Assembly: GCA_012295275.1 (NCBI GenBank)
Contig: CM022678.1
Span: 7,482,059-7,546,058 of the forward strand
Length of the DNA stretch: 64,000 bases
Source of the DNA: Chrysomallon squamiferum
Lineage: Eukaryota > Mollusca > Gastropoda > Neomphalida > Peltospiridae
Direction: 5' to 3'
The notes under the pieces are model-generated. The model did not search any database. It saw only the letters and a list, made by a program, of their open reading frames with translations, and was not told the origin of the DNA. Positions within the stretch are counted from its first letter, which is position 1; the number at the start of each line of letters is the position of its first letter. Positions 1 to 12,709 of this stretch are shown piece by piece. The translations under genes were made by a program, and so were the position numbers.

Positions 1-362
1 TCATATCTGTATAATGGTGGGGGTTTTTGTGGGATTGTTTTTTTTTTTCCCCTTAAGATATTTATGTGTGAATATAAATACATATGTGGCCATGTATGAA
101 ATATTTTATATCTTATGCAGTTAAGGTGACCATGATACCAGTGCAATCAGGTAAATTTATTACATAATTGCTAAAAATAATTATCACTTGAAAAGACATA
201 AGTTGTCAGATGTGATTTACAATGTTAATAACAATTTATATGTGTGTTTACTTACCTGTATATATTAGCAAATATGTCTTGATGTCTTAGACATCAATTT
301 TCTTTTATAATGTGTATTATTTGTGTGTGCTTGAGTGAGCTTATATGCAGATATTAAATTAT

Positions 363-431
363 ATATATATATAAAGGTATGTGTATGGGTGTGCATGTAT
401 GTTGGGGTGTGTATGTGTGTTTGTGTGTGTT

Positions 432-475
<44 letters not shown>
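363..475. repeat. TA and TG microsatellites
   Basis: (TA)n at 363-374 and 435-472 with TG-rich sequence between. Open frames across it are artefacts. Confidence 0.9.
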
Positions 476-477
<2 letters not shown>

Positions 478-644
478 TACCTATTCTTTGTATGCTCTTC
501 TTTTTTTTTTTTCTTTTTTTTTTTATTTGCTTCTGGGCACATTCTAGATTTTTCTATTCTGCTACACCCATCATATACCTTTGCTTACCTGTCAAAAACC
601 TGGTCTACCTGCTGTACTGAGTCCTGTGCTGTTTGTTTATTCAG

Positions 645-727
645 TCGTATTTCAGTGGAAAGTGTTTACACGAATACTGATGTAGCAGAAGAACTTTGTC
701 AATTCATCTCGCTTACGTTTGTTTACT
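645..727 (+). CDS. Weak candidate for the exon before S1
   Basis: This GC-richer patch follows an acceptor-like TTTATTCAG and stays open in one frame. A GT donor at 728 would leave one base, the phase the S1 exon needs. The peptide has a Y.N......E.L..F pattern resembling the conserved pre-S1 segment of Slo2, and the distance to S1 would fit with one gap. It lacks the basic residues usual there, and the donor GTGTTC is poor. Other possible ends are AG at 655 and GT at 739. Treat as a suggestion only. Confidence 0.18.
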
Positions 728-1734
728 GTGTTCGAAAAGTGAACAGTTTTGTTGTTTTTTTTTGTTGTTTTTTTTATTCTGAATCTTTGGATTGGATTTT
801 ATTGTTGTTCTTCTAGATCATGTGAGTTTGATGTTTTATCTGAAGTAGATTTTTATTTTTTGTTAAGATAATAAAACTTTGCAATAAAGGTGGTGTTGTT
901 GCTTTTATTTCTGCAGTTAAATTTTGATAAATATTTTTACAGTTTGTTAAATGTGAAAGTTTTCTTAATCATAGAAAACTGGATTTTATTGTCAGATTCT
1001 GGATTTATGTAAGAATGTGTTTTATTAAAATTAGTTTTTTTGGTTTTATTAAGAAGTTAAAAATTTGTGTAAGGTTAATTAAGTTTTCTGTGTTCTTTCA
1101 AATAATTTGTTTGTGTTTTTTTGTTTTTTTTTATACTGGTTTTAAATTTATTTTCTGGATTAAAACCAAACAAAAAAAAAATAAATAAATAAAAATTTGA
1201 AACAAACTGGATTTCATTGTTCTAAACTGATGAAGGATTATTTAATTTATGATTATATCTTTTTCTAAAACAATATGTTTAATTGTTAAGCTGTATCTCT
1301 GTATATAAACTTGCATTTTATTTAATTACTTTTACACCAAAAAAAATTAAATAACTTTTTTTTAATCAAATTATATTATTTATCAAATTAAATTTTGTTT
1401 GCTCTCTGTAATAAAATTATTTTTGTCTCAAAAGGAGAAAAAAATTACATCTTTATCAAGAACCTAATAAATTATTTTATAATTTTTTTTTGTCGTTATC
1501 ATCTGTTACGAATTTTATGTGCATGATATATATTCCAGCATGAAATTACACGAATGTATTTTCCAAAATAATAACAAAATTAATAAATTTATTTACAACT
1601 TGAAAATAATTGCTTTGTTTACTCTAAATTTTCTTATAAAATTCAACTTGTATTTAAAGTTTGTGCAGTTGGTACGATGCACCATTTGGTGTGGATTCTA
1701 GATTTTCAAACTTATCACAAATTTATGATTTAAA
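728..1734. other. AT-rich sequence, no gene seen
   Basis: Very AT-rich with homopolymer T and A runs. I see no exon-like segment and no clear mobile element. It would be intronic if an upstream SLO2 exon exists. Confidence 0.5.
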
Positions 1735-1935
1735 TTTGTTTATTTATTTATTTGTGATTTGGCTTTTGTTTGTTTATTTATTTATTTATGATTTAGTTTT
1801 TGTTTGTTTATTTATTATTTATGATTTAGTTTTGTTTGTTTATTTATTTATTTATGATTTAGCTTTTGTTTGTTTATTTTTTTGTTTATGATTTAGTTTT
1901 GTTTGTTTATTTATTTTTTTATTTATGAACTTTCA
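1735..1935. repeat. Tandem repeat of about 45 bp (TTTA-rich)
   Basis: About five units of TTTGTTTGTTTATTTATTTA plus TGATTTAG, with small length changes. Confidence 0.8.
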
Positions 1936-1954
1936 ATTTTGTTTGTTTGAGAAG

Positions 1955-2122
1955 TGTTTTCATTCGTAACTCATCAACACGGAGGCGCCTAGAAACATTT
2001 TTTCTTTCTTTCTTTCTTCATTTGAAACTCATCAACACGTACGTATACCTAGAAACATTTCTTTCTTTCTTTCTTTCTTTCTTCATTCGAAACTCATCAA
2101 CACGTATGTATACCTAGAAACA

Positions 2123-2153
<31 letters not shown>

Positions 2154-2525
2154 ATTCGAAACTCATCAACACGTATGTATACCTAGAAACATTTCTTTCT
2201 TTCTTTCTTTCTTCATTTCAACAACACGTATCTTTCTTTTCATTTCTTTCTTTCTTTCTTCATTCGAACTCATCAACACGTATGTATACCTAGAAACATT
2301 TCTTTCTTTCTTTCTTTTCATTTCATCAACACGTTCTTTCTTCTTTTCTTTCTTTCTTCATTCGAAACTCATCAACATGTATGTATACCTAGAAACATTT
2401 CTTTCTTTCTTTCTTTTTTCTTTCTTCATTCATTCAAACTCATCAACACGTATGTATACCTAGAAACATTTCTTTCTTTCTTTCTTCATTCGAAACTCAT
2501 CAACACGTATGTATACCTAGAAACA

Positions 2526-2556
<31 letters not shown>

Positions 2557-2594
2557 ATTCGAAACTCATCAACACGTACGTATACCTAGAAACA

Positions 2595-2625
<31 letters not shown>

Positions 2626-2875
2626 ATTCAAAACTCATCAACACGTATGTATACCTAGAAACATTTCTTTCTTTCTTTCTTTCTTTCTTCATTCAAAACT
2701 CATCAACACGTATGTATACCTAGAAATTTCTTTTTTTTTTTCTTTCTTTCATTTCATCAACATCGTGTGTATACCTAGAAACTTTTTCTTTCTTTTTCTT
2801 CATTCGAAACTCATCAACACGTGCATTATACCTACAAACGAAACATTTCTTTCTTTATTCTTCATTCGAGAAACA

Positions 2876-2906
<31 letters not shown>

Positions 2907-2944
2907 ATTCAAAACTCATCAACACGTATGTATACCTAGAAACA

Positions 2945-2975
<31 letters not shown>

Positions 2976-3015
2976 ATTCAAAACTCATCAACACGTATGT
3001 ATACCTAGAAACATT

Positions 3016-3048
<33 letters not shown>

Positions 3049-3143
3049 ATTCGAAACTCATCAACACGTACGTATACCTAGAAACATTTCTTTCTTTCTT
3101 TCTTCATTCAAAACTCATCAACACGTATGTATACCTAGAAACA

Positions 3144-3174
<31 letters not shown>

Positions 3175-3214
3175 ATTCGAAACTCATCAACACGTATGTA
3201 TACCTAGAAACATT

Positions 3215-3247
<33 letters not shown>

Positions 3248-3285
3248 ATTCGAAACTCATCAACACGTACGTATACCTAGAAACA

Positions 3286-3316
<31 letters not shown>

Positions 3317-3356
3317 ATTTGAAACTCATCAACACGTACGTATACCTAGAAACTTT

Positions 3357-3389
<33 letters not shown>

Positions 3390-3494
3390 ATTTGAAACTC
3401 ATCAACACGTACGTATACCTAGAAATTTTTCTTTCTTTCTTTCTTTCTTTCTTCATTTGAAACTCATCAACATGTACGTATTCCTAGAAACATT

Positions 3495-3527
<33 letters not shown>

Positions 3528-3614
3528 ATTCGAAACTCATCAACACGTATGTATACCTAGAAACATTTCTTTCTTCATTTGAAACTCATCAACACGTACG
3601 CATACCTAGAAACA

Positions 3615-3645
<31 letters not shown>

Positions 3646-3744
3646 ATTCGAAACTCATCAACACGTATGTATACCTAGAAACATTTCTTTCTTTCTTTCT
3701 TTCTTCATTCGAAACTCATCAACACGTATGTATACCTAGAAACA

Positions 3745-3775
<31 letters not shown>

Positions 3776-3813
3776 ATTCAAAACTCATCAACATGTATGT
3801 ATACCTAGAAACT

Positions 3814-3844
<31 letters not shown>

Positions 3845-4030
3845 ATTCAAAACTCATCAACACGTACGTATACTTAGAAACATTTCTTTCTTTCTCTCTT
3901 TCTTTCTTCATTCGAAACTCATCAACACATATGTATACCTAGAAACATTTCTTTCTTTCTTTCTTTCTTCATTCGAAACTCATCAACACGTATGTATACC
4001 TAGAACATTTCTTTCTTTCTTTCTTTGTAA
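1955..4030. repeat. Two-kilobase compound minisatellite, about 32 copies
   Basis: Each unit has a fixed core of about 40 bp (contains ACTCATCAACACGTATGTAT then ACCTAGAAACATTTC) followed by a variable (TTTC)n tract. Unit length varies roughly 45-75 bp, mostly through the tract. Some cores read CGTACGTA in place of CGTATGTA. No coding potential; the readings in it are repeat translations. Confidence 0.95.
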
Positions 4031-4039
4031 CTTAATTTG

Positions 4040-4054
4040 TTAGTTTGTTAGTTT

Positions 4055-4085
<31 letters not shown>

Positions 4086-4160
4086 TTTTTTTATTTATTG
4101 GTATGTTTTGTTGCTTGTAATTGTTTATTTATTTATTTCTGGTTTTTTTCATTTATTTGT
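4040..4160. repeat. TTTA microsatellite
   Basis: (TTTA)n and related AT repeats between the minisatellite and the S1 exon. Confidence 0.85.
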
Positions 4161-4384
4161 TTATCTATTTATATTGTTTCATCATTGCTGCTACTCTCTT
4201 TCTACATTTCTTTTTTCTTTTTCTTTTTTGTATCGTAACAAAACATATTTCACTAAGCATATCAAAATCAAAACTGTATTTTTTATTTTCTCTCTCTTTC
4301 CCATTTGTCATTAAACCTATTTTAGGTTTTTATTACTGCTTCATTCATAATTTAATTTCCTTTCTGTGTCTGTTTTATTTTTAG

Positions 4385-4481
4385 GTTTGTCTGCCACATT
4401 CTTCGACCTTGTGATAAAATGTCTCATTTGCATAACCTACGTAATTCGTGTCTTTCTCGATGACCCAAAATCGTATGCATG
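4385..4481 (+). CDS. SLO2: SLO2 exon, S1 helix
   Basis: Acceptor TTTTTAG ends at 4384; donor GTGAGT begins at 4482. Two leading bases finish a codon from an unseen exon, then 31 residues follow with the S1 helix and the segment [10 protein letters not shown], which matches the S1 end of KCNT channels (VRVLLDDP). It sits about 350 bp downstream of a 2-kb minisatellite. Confidence 0.93.
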
Positions 4482-4645
4482 GTGAGTTACAAACTAACAC
4501 CGTCTTCTTAATATTACACAGTGTATCAACAGCAAGTCATTAGTAACTGCCATTTCTCTTTTTCTTTCCATCTCACTGGGTTTTTTTTCATCTTCTCTTG
4601 TGTTTTTGGTGTGTATGTGTCTCTCTCTCATTGCCTTCTCTTTAT

Positions 4646-4699
<54 letters not shown>

Positions 4700-4779
4700 G
4701 CTCTCTGTCTCTCATTTTCTCTTCTCTTTCTCTCTCTGTCTCTTTCTCTCACTCAATCTCTCTGTCTCTCTCACTTTCT

Positions 4780-4843
<64 letters not shown>

Positions 4844-5281
4844 ATGCTTGATTTTCTCTCATCCATTTTTCCATTCTTTTTCTTTATCTCAATCTTACTT
4901 GCCTGTAATTTTTTTTTTTCTTTTCTTGTCAGTGACTGATTAAGAACAATATTTCACTATAAGCAAATATAAACTGTTTAAGTCGATATACAAACAAATG
5001 ACAAAAGGAAAGTACTTATAAAACTGTTAATATTTACTTTCTCATTTATAGCATATAAAGCTAATGCTCAAACTGAAGTGTGTGTGTTTGTTCAAGCAAC
5101 AATAAATAAATAAATAAAGTACATACAGTGGTAAACAATTTATTAATTTATTTGTTTATTAAGTTTTTATTTATTTATTTATTTTTTATTTATTTTTTAT
5201 TTATTTATTGCCTTTTAAGTTTTGTTTTTTTTTTTTTTTTTTTATTCATTTTTTATTTTTTGTTTATATTTTTTTTTGTTT

Positions 5282-5312
<31 letters not shown>

Positions 5313-6861
5313 AGTCAATGAAATGAGGTAAAAAAAACTAACATGTTCTCTGCATGGTATTGTATTTAACTTAAAAATAGAGTTTATATCTTCAAGGGAC
5401 ATTTTTTCAATAGGGTTTTGTTCAGTAGGGATTTCATTCTTGAGATTTTACTTTCATTGACAGGTTTTATTTAGTAGGGATTTATTTACAGGGATTTCAA
5501 GTTTTTCTCTAGCATACTTTCTGAATGGCATCCAGAACATAACAAACCTTATTCAGTTTTCTTTTTTTCTTTTGTCTTTTTGTTTTTCTTAATTCTTTCT
5601 TCTTGTATATTTCTTTTATTTATTTTTTTTTCTTTCTTTTTTTTTTTTTCACATTTTTCTTTCAAAGGTTTCAAAGGCTGTTTAAAATTAAAGTTTAAAT
5701 TTTTGCAATTTACAGTGCTAGTTCATACACAGAGAAAATATTTTGAAATTTGTTAAAAAAATAAAATAAAATGTTAAAAGTGGAATGTTGCAGTGTCACA
5801 TGATTTTAAAGGAAGGTTCTTTTTTTATTATTTTATGTTTTCTTTTTTCTTTAAATTTCTGTTATATTATTTCAAATCATTATTATTATTATTATTTTTT
5901 TTTTTTTTTTTCGAGCATAAAATATTTACTTATTTTTGTTATAGCGTTTCCATGTTTTTGGTAATGATATATGTGTGTGTGTGTGTGTCAGTCTGTCTGT
6001 CTGTATGTCTGTGTGTTTGTGTGTAAACAAAAATTATATGTATAAAAATATCTTTATTTGTTATTCAATTTTTTTTTTTTAAATATAAAACGAAATTTGT
6101 TCATTTAATTATTTTTAATAGTTTATTTATTTATTTTTTTTAATTTATTTATTCATAATATTTTATGTTCATTAATATTTATTTTTATTAATTCTTTAAC
6201 TTTATTTCATTTCATTTTATTTTATTTCATTTCATTTCTTTTTATTTCATTTCATTTTTTTTTTTATTTATATATATATTTTTTTTTATGTGTAGGCTTT
6301 CATTAGTATTATTATTATTATTTTAATATACATATATATATATATATATAAATAATATACATTTATATATATTACAGTGCTGGAGAGCCATGCACAAACT
6401 TGCAACAAAACAGTTCAGTGGATAAGGATGAGATGGTTTTTTCATCAACACAAATCAACTGGTAAGTACAACAAACACATGTATGAACAGACAGAAAAAC
6501 TGTCTTATGAATATCTACATATTTTATACAGAAGAAAAATTAACTGGACAGTAAACTAGTTTAATTTATGCATGCCAAATTAAAAAATTAAAAAAAAATT
6601 CTACTAATAACAATTAGAAAAAAGAAGAAAAAAAAGGATAGTGATTACATATTTTGTTTTTCTTTTAATAATGTTGATTCTAATATTAATGAAAATGTTA
6701 GCTCTTAGAATGTAATTTTGTTTAATAATCAAAAATAGTTTAGATCTAACAGCCTTACATAGCATATTGGTAAAATTAGTGAACAGTTTGATGAAGTTGT
6801 GAATGAGAGAATGTTTTATTTAGAATACTAATGATTCATATGTTTTGTGTTATGATGATAT

Positions 6862-6943
<82 letters not shown>

Positions 6944-7008
6944 GACAGGGGAATACAGAGAGAGAAGAACACACAGAGATAGATACAAAGAGAGAGTAAC
7001 AGAGAGGA

Positions 7009-7083
<75 letters not shown>

Positions 7084-7128
7084 AATACAGAGAGAGAAGA
7101 ACAACACACAGATAGATACAAAGAGAGT

Positions 7129-7202
<74 letters not shown>

Positions 7203-10200
7203 AATGGCTATTATTTATTAAATAGTCCATGCAGCATCATTGCCTGTAGAACTGACTTATCAGTATTATTTAAATTCAGCTCTCATTAAACCATATCAAG
7301 ATAAATGTTTCCATTCACTAAGTTATTAAATATGTTGTTTTGCAATATTTTCATGCATTGCTATAAGCTTGCTATGTGTTGTCATAGTTTACAGTTTGGA
7401 AAGATTGTTAGAAAAATAAAATTAAAACAAAATATTGGAAGTAGATATTTACATAGAAGCTAGACTGCTTTCTAACTTCATTGTTAGTAAAGATTATTCA
7501 ACAGTAATTGAAAACAAAATCTTGCAAGTAGATGAAATATATTTACATAGAAGATAGATTGTTTTCTGACTTTATTATCAACAAAGACTGTTCAACAATA
7601 AAAGAAAACCTGAAATCTTAAAGATAATTTACATAGATGATAGAACATCTTTGATGTAGAAAATCTTTTAACAGGTTAAATAGATTTTTTCTTACTTTAT
7701 TATTAGTAAAAATTAGTAAACAAAATCTTCAAAGTCAAAAAAAAAAATGTTAACAGAAGCTAGATTATTTTCTTTTTATCAAAAAAAAAACAACAAAAAA
7801 CATAAAAAATAAATCCTCAAATGTATTTATACAGAATATATGTTTTTAAAAAATGTTTTTGTTTAGTGCATGTTGTAGTTGCTGTTGTGTAATTTTCGTG
7901 ACCAGGTTTGTGTTGTTGTGGGTACATCGTCCTTTGTCGTTGTGGATCATTCAAGTGGTGTTGTCGGCTACCACCGTATCTAAAGCTTTCTTGCTCATCT
8001 ACGTAGCTACAAAGGTAAGTAAAATGAGTTTCTGTTGATTGTGTCTCTCTGCTTCACTGATCTTTACTACCTGTTACATATTTCTGCTTTAGAACGTTCG
8101 TTTTAAAATTTTTAATGTAGACGTCTGCTTTAGAAATGGCTTGATGTTAATATTCTATTCTGTTGTTGTTAATTTTGCTTTAATTCCTAGTTGCTTTGGT
8201 AGCTGAATATCTGTGTGTATATTATATGTATGTGATGGGTTCTACATTATATATATATATATGTATATGTATGTGTATATATATATATATATTATCAATG
8301 TTACTCTTCATACTAAAACCTCTGTTATGGCTGAATTATTCTATTTTATATTGTGTCGTCATGGTTTCATGCTTGTTAATAAAAGTTCAAGTGTAGCTGG
8401 GGGGTTTTAATGTTGTTATTTGGTCATGTGTAAAATTTCAGTTTTAGTTCACTTAGGTGTTATCTCGCCAGGATAACTTGAGACGTTTTGAATAATTCTT
8501 GTTTGAAATGTCAGTATGAATACAGATTTACATACGTGAACATGAGCTGCATACAAACAAGTATCAGTCTAAGTGTAACAGACTTTATGAAATACATCTT
8601 TCTTGTTTGTGAATAAACACAAACATGTGTTTGTATGTTTATATATATACAGAAATTTATAAATTAGATCTTTATAAACACACGCATACATCTATGCAGA
8701 CATCAAACAATAACATACACACACTCAAGATTGTACGTAGCCCCATACACAAATACATACAGATGTACAGATCAAACAGTGCACAATACATTTATGCAGA
8801 AGCAAAAGCATTCTATAAATAATTAATTTCAATGCATTCCTTTTTCTATCAATCTGTTGATTGTTTTGTTTTTCATTGTTTCTTTATAAAAAAAAAATTA
8901 TAAAATTTATTATTATTTTTATAAAATGTAAATTCCTTCTCATTTCAACATAAGTTTATGAGATATTTCTTTGTGACCACAACAAATACACTTGAACCAT
9001 TAGCAGATGTATTTATGCCTCATTATATTTGAGTATTTTTAAAGTACTTTTTTAATGTGAAAATCGTTTAAACTGATTTGTTCAGACTGTTGTGTCTAAG
9101 GCTAAGTCAGGACATGTTTAAACTGGTTGACTGATTGAAAAAAGAAGAGATACTATTATCTTTAAAACTAGCGTTCTTTCATTTCAGGGTCATCGATTGG
9201 ATCACATGCTGACAACTGGCTTTTTCTTAGAGATATTCTGTTCTTTGCCTTTTATTATAACAGTGAGTTATTTTAATAAAATTTTATTTTATTTTATTTT
9301 TAAGGGTTTTTAAAAAAAAAATTTTTTATTGCAAGATGAATTAGACGAGAATAAATTCAAGTTATCAATGATTATAAAAATAATTTCAGTGAATATTTTG
9401 TAAATATTTTGCTATCATCATTATCATCCTCTTTATAAGCTATTATTATTATTATTGTTGTTTTTGTTGTTGTTATTGTTAATGTTGTTATTGTTATTAT
9501 TATATTGTTATTGTTATTGTTAATGTTGTTATTATTACTATTACTATTATTATTGTTCTTGTTGTTCTTATTGTTGTTGTTGTTGTTGTTGTTGTTATTG
9601 TTACTACTGTTTCTTTCTAAGTTATGAGTTTTATATAAGGCATTGTCAGAATAATTACGCCTTTTTTTTCTGTTTGCTTCATTCTCGTTCCTGCTGATTG
9701 TAATTAGCATTTATTATTGTTTCCTAGGTAACATGGCCTTTTGCACTGCAGAACTTATTTATTCCAGCTTTTCTCAACTGCTGGCTTGCCAAACAAGCTC
9801 TGGAACGGATATTTGTGAGTAGTTTTGTAGATAGTAGTATCGGTTTTTAAATACAGATCTTACTTTTTAATATAAAATAACTAAAATTAATGAATTAATG
9901 TTTATCGACACCTCAGCACAAAAAAAACATCAGCTGTTGGGTGTCAAACAAAGCTAAATATAACAAAATGGTGAATAACTGGAACATAATAATAGTAATA
10001 ATAATAATAATAGATGATGATAGGTAGAATAGAAAGATAGACAGATTGATAGATAGATGTATATATGTATATAAAAAAATCAAGACAGACAGATAGATGG
10101 AAAGGTATATAGATAAACAAATAGATAAAAATGAAGACAGACAGACAGACAAACAGAAAAAGGTTGATAGATGGAAAGATCTATATAAAAATAAAAGAAT

Positions 10201-12217
10201 TAGATAGATACACAGATAGATAAAGATAGATAAATAGACAGATTACTGTACTAGTTATTAGGAAGAAAGGTAACTTTTCATTTCTATTATTAAGCTGACA
10301 GAAACATAGACAGACAGATACACAGACAAAAACAAGACAGACAGATACAGGTATACAGACAGAAATAATGCAGACAGATACAGGTATACACACAGTTAAG
10401 ACACATACAGGTATACACACAGTTAAGACACATACAGGTATACACACAGTTAAGACACATAAAGTGATTTTTGTGTGTTTTTATTTCAGAATGACTTGCA
10501 TCTGACGAGACAAAGATTCCAGACAATATCAGTGACGTTGTCGCAGCAGATTCTTCTCCTCACTGCCAGCATGATGTGCATGGTGTTCACCACGTAGGTC
10601 ACCTCGCAACATCATTTCTAGACACATTTACTTCATTTGTTGTCTTGTACTGAAAAATACTTGAGTCCTGCACACGTTTTTTTTCTAAATTGCTTTTCCA
10701 CTTATACTGTTTATTTTTATATCATCATAGTTTTTAATCTTATGTACTGTTCTGTTATATTAGATCTATGTATATACAGGTACTGGACCAATTATCCAGC
10801 ATCCTGAAATCTGGAAAGAACAGAAAACCGTAGTTTCATAGTTTGCATGCGCAGGTGTTGTCCTCACCAGACTGGAACTACTCTTTTGAGCCATGTGGCA
10901 TTCATTCACTCGCCGTACTGTTTGCGTGTCGAGTCGCCACAGTTGTGTATATTCAATTTTTTTTTAATGTTTTTTAATTTTAAAATGTTTATGCCTAATT
11001 GTTTACATATTTAGATGCCTTGGTACCAGAAAAACTGGAAAATCGAGAAATCCAGAATGCCTCAGGTCCCAAGAAGTCTGGATAATTGGTCCTGTACCTG
11101 TGTTTATTCATATTACAGACATTTTAATTTTTTTCTATCATTCTATCGTTCTTTTTCTTTCTATGACTGTATTTCTCTTTCTATTTTTGTCTTTATTTTT
11201 TTCTTTATGAATCTCCCTTCCTATTCTTTCATTATTTTACATGTGTGTGAAGAATTATTTACTTAAATTTCATTTATTCATTTATTTATTTATTTAAATT
11301 TTTTTTATTTATTTTTTTATTTATTCATATTTTATTTATTTATATTTTATTTTTTTATTTACCTTATTTATAATGTATTTATTCATTTATATTTTATTTA
11401 TTTAGATTTATTTATTTCATTATTTATTTATTTAGATTTATTTACATTTATTTATTTATTTAGATTTATTTCATTATTTATTTATTTAGATTTATTTAGA
11501 TTTATTTATTTATTTAGATTTATTTATTTATTTATTTATTCATTTATTCATTTATTCATCTACTCTTTTAGATTTACTTATTTATTTATCAATTTATTTA
11601 TTTAGATTTATTTACATTTAGTTATTTATTTAGATTTATTTATTTATTTATTTATTCATTTATTCATTTTATATCCTCTACATTACTTTACTTTATTTAA
11701 CGTGTGTTTTTTACATATTTTAAACTTTATAACAGAATCTGTGGTATTCAGAGAGACAATTCAGATCTTTTTTTTAACTTTACTTTATTTAACGAGTTTT
11801 TTATTACATATTTTATTCTCTGTAACAGAATCTGTGGTATTCAGAGAGACAATTCAGATCTATTTTTTACTTTACTTTATTTTATTTAACATGTGTTTTA
11901 TTACATATTTTAAACTCTGTAACAGAATCTGTGGAATTCAGAACATTCAGATCTTTTTTTTACTTTACTTTATTTAACCTGTGTTTTATTACAAATTTTA
12001 AACTTTATAACAGAATCTGTGGAATTCAGCACATTCAACGAGGCAGCTCTGAGTCTCCACTGTCGATGTTCGAGTCCATGTACTTCGTCATTGTGACGTT
12101 CTCCACAGTCGGCTACGGTGACATCACTCCTGACATCTGGCTGGGACAACTCTTCATGATTCTCATGATCTGCGTGGCCTTTGCTTTCATCCCTCGACAG
12201 GTAAACTAATTTTTAGA

Positions 12218-12254
<37 letters not shown>

Positions 12255-12677
12255 CATTCGTGATGTAAATGTAACTTGTTTTTCTTGTTTGTTATTTGTT
12301 TGTTTTTTTAGGTATTTTTTTTTTTTTTTTTTTTTTAATGGTTTTTGGGGTGTTTTTTTGTTGAGGGGAGACTGATGGTTTTGTTTGTCTTGTTGGATTT
12401 TCTTTTTTAATTTTTTATATTTTTTGTTTGTATGTGAAGGGCTTGGTGGCTATTTGTTTTTGTTTTTTTGTTTTTGGGGTTTTTTTTTTTTTTTGTTTTT
12501 AATATCTTTTACTGGTGGTTAGAAACTAAATAAAATAAAAAGATAAATGATTTTTGAGGACGGTTTTGGTGGGGTTTTTGTATTTTTGTCAAGTTACCTC
12601 TACAAAATATGTATCATTCCTTATTTGGGGTTTTCTGCTTACATACCAGAAAAAAATAAAAGGGATAGTTTATTTTC

Positions 12678-12709
<32 letters not shown>

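Noticed and set aside
121-150. Thirty-base microexon between an AG and GTAAAT
   Set aside because: Phase fits the S1 exon, but the peptide does not resemble any Slo2 N-terminus, and such matches are expected by chance.
363-620. Possible small secreted peptide with cysteine-rich VCVCVC stretch
   Set aside because: It is (TG)n and (TA)n read in frame.
1955-4030. CRISPR-like look of repeated cores with variable spacers
   Set aside because: The spacers are all (TTTC)n, not unique sequences, and the DNA is clearly eukaryotic.
2765-4043. Long open frames with repeated serine, phenylalanine and histidine patterns
   Set aside because: They are translations of the compound minisatellite in successive frames; no start, splice or codon signal.
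4494-7230. Open frames rich in SLSLSL or ERERER
   Set aside because: Pure (CT)n and (GA)n microsatellite translations on either strand.
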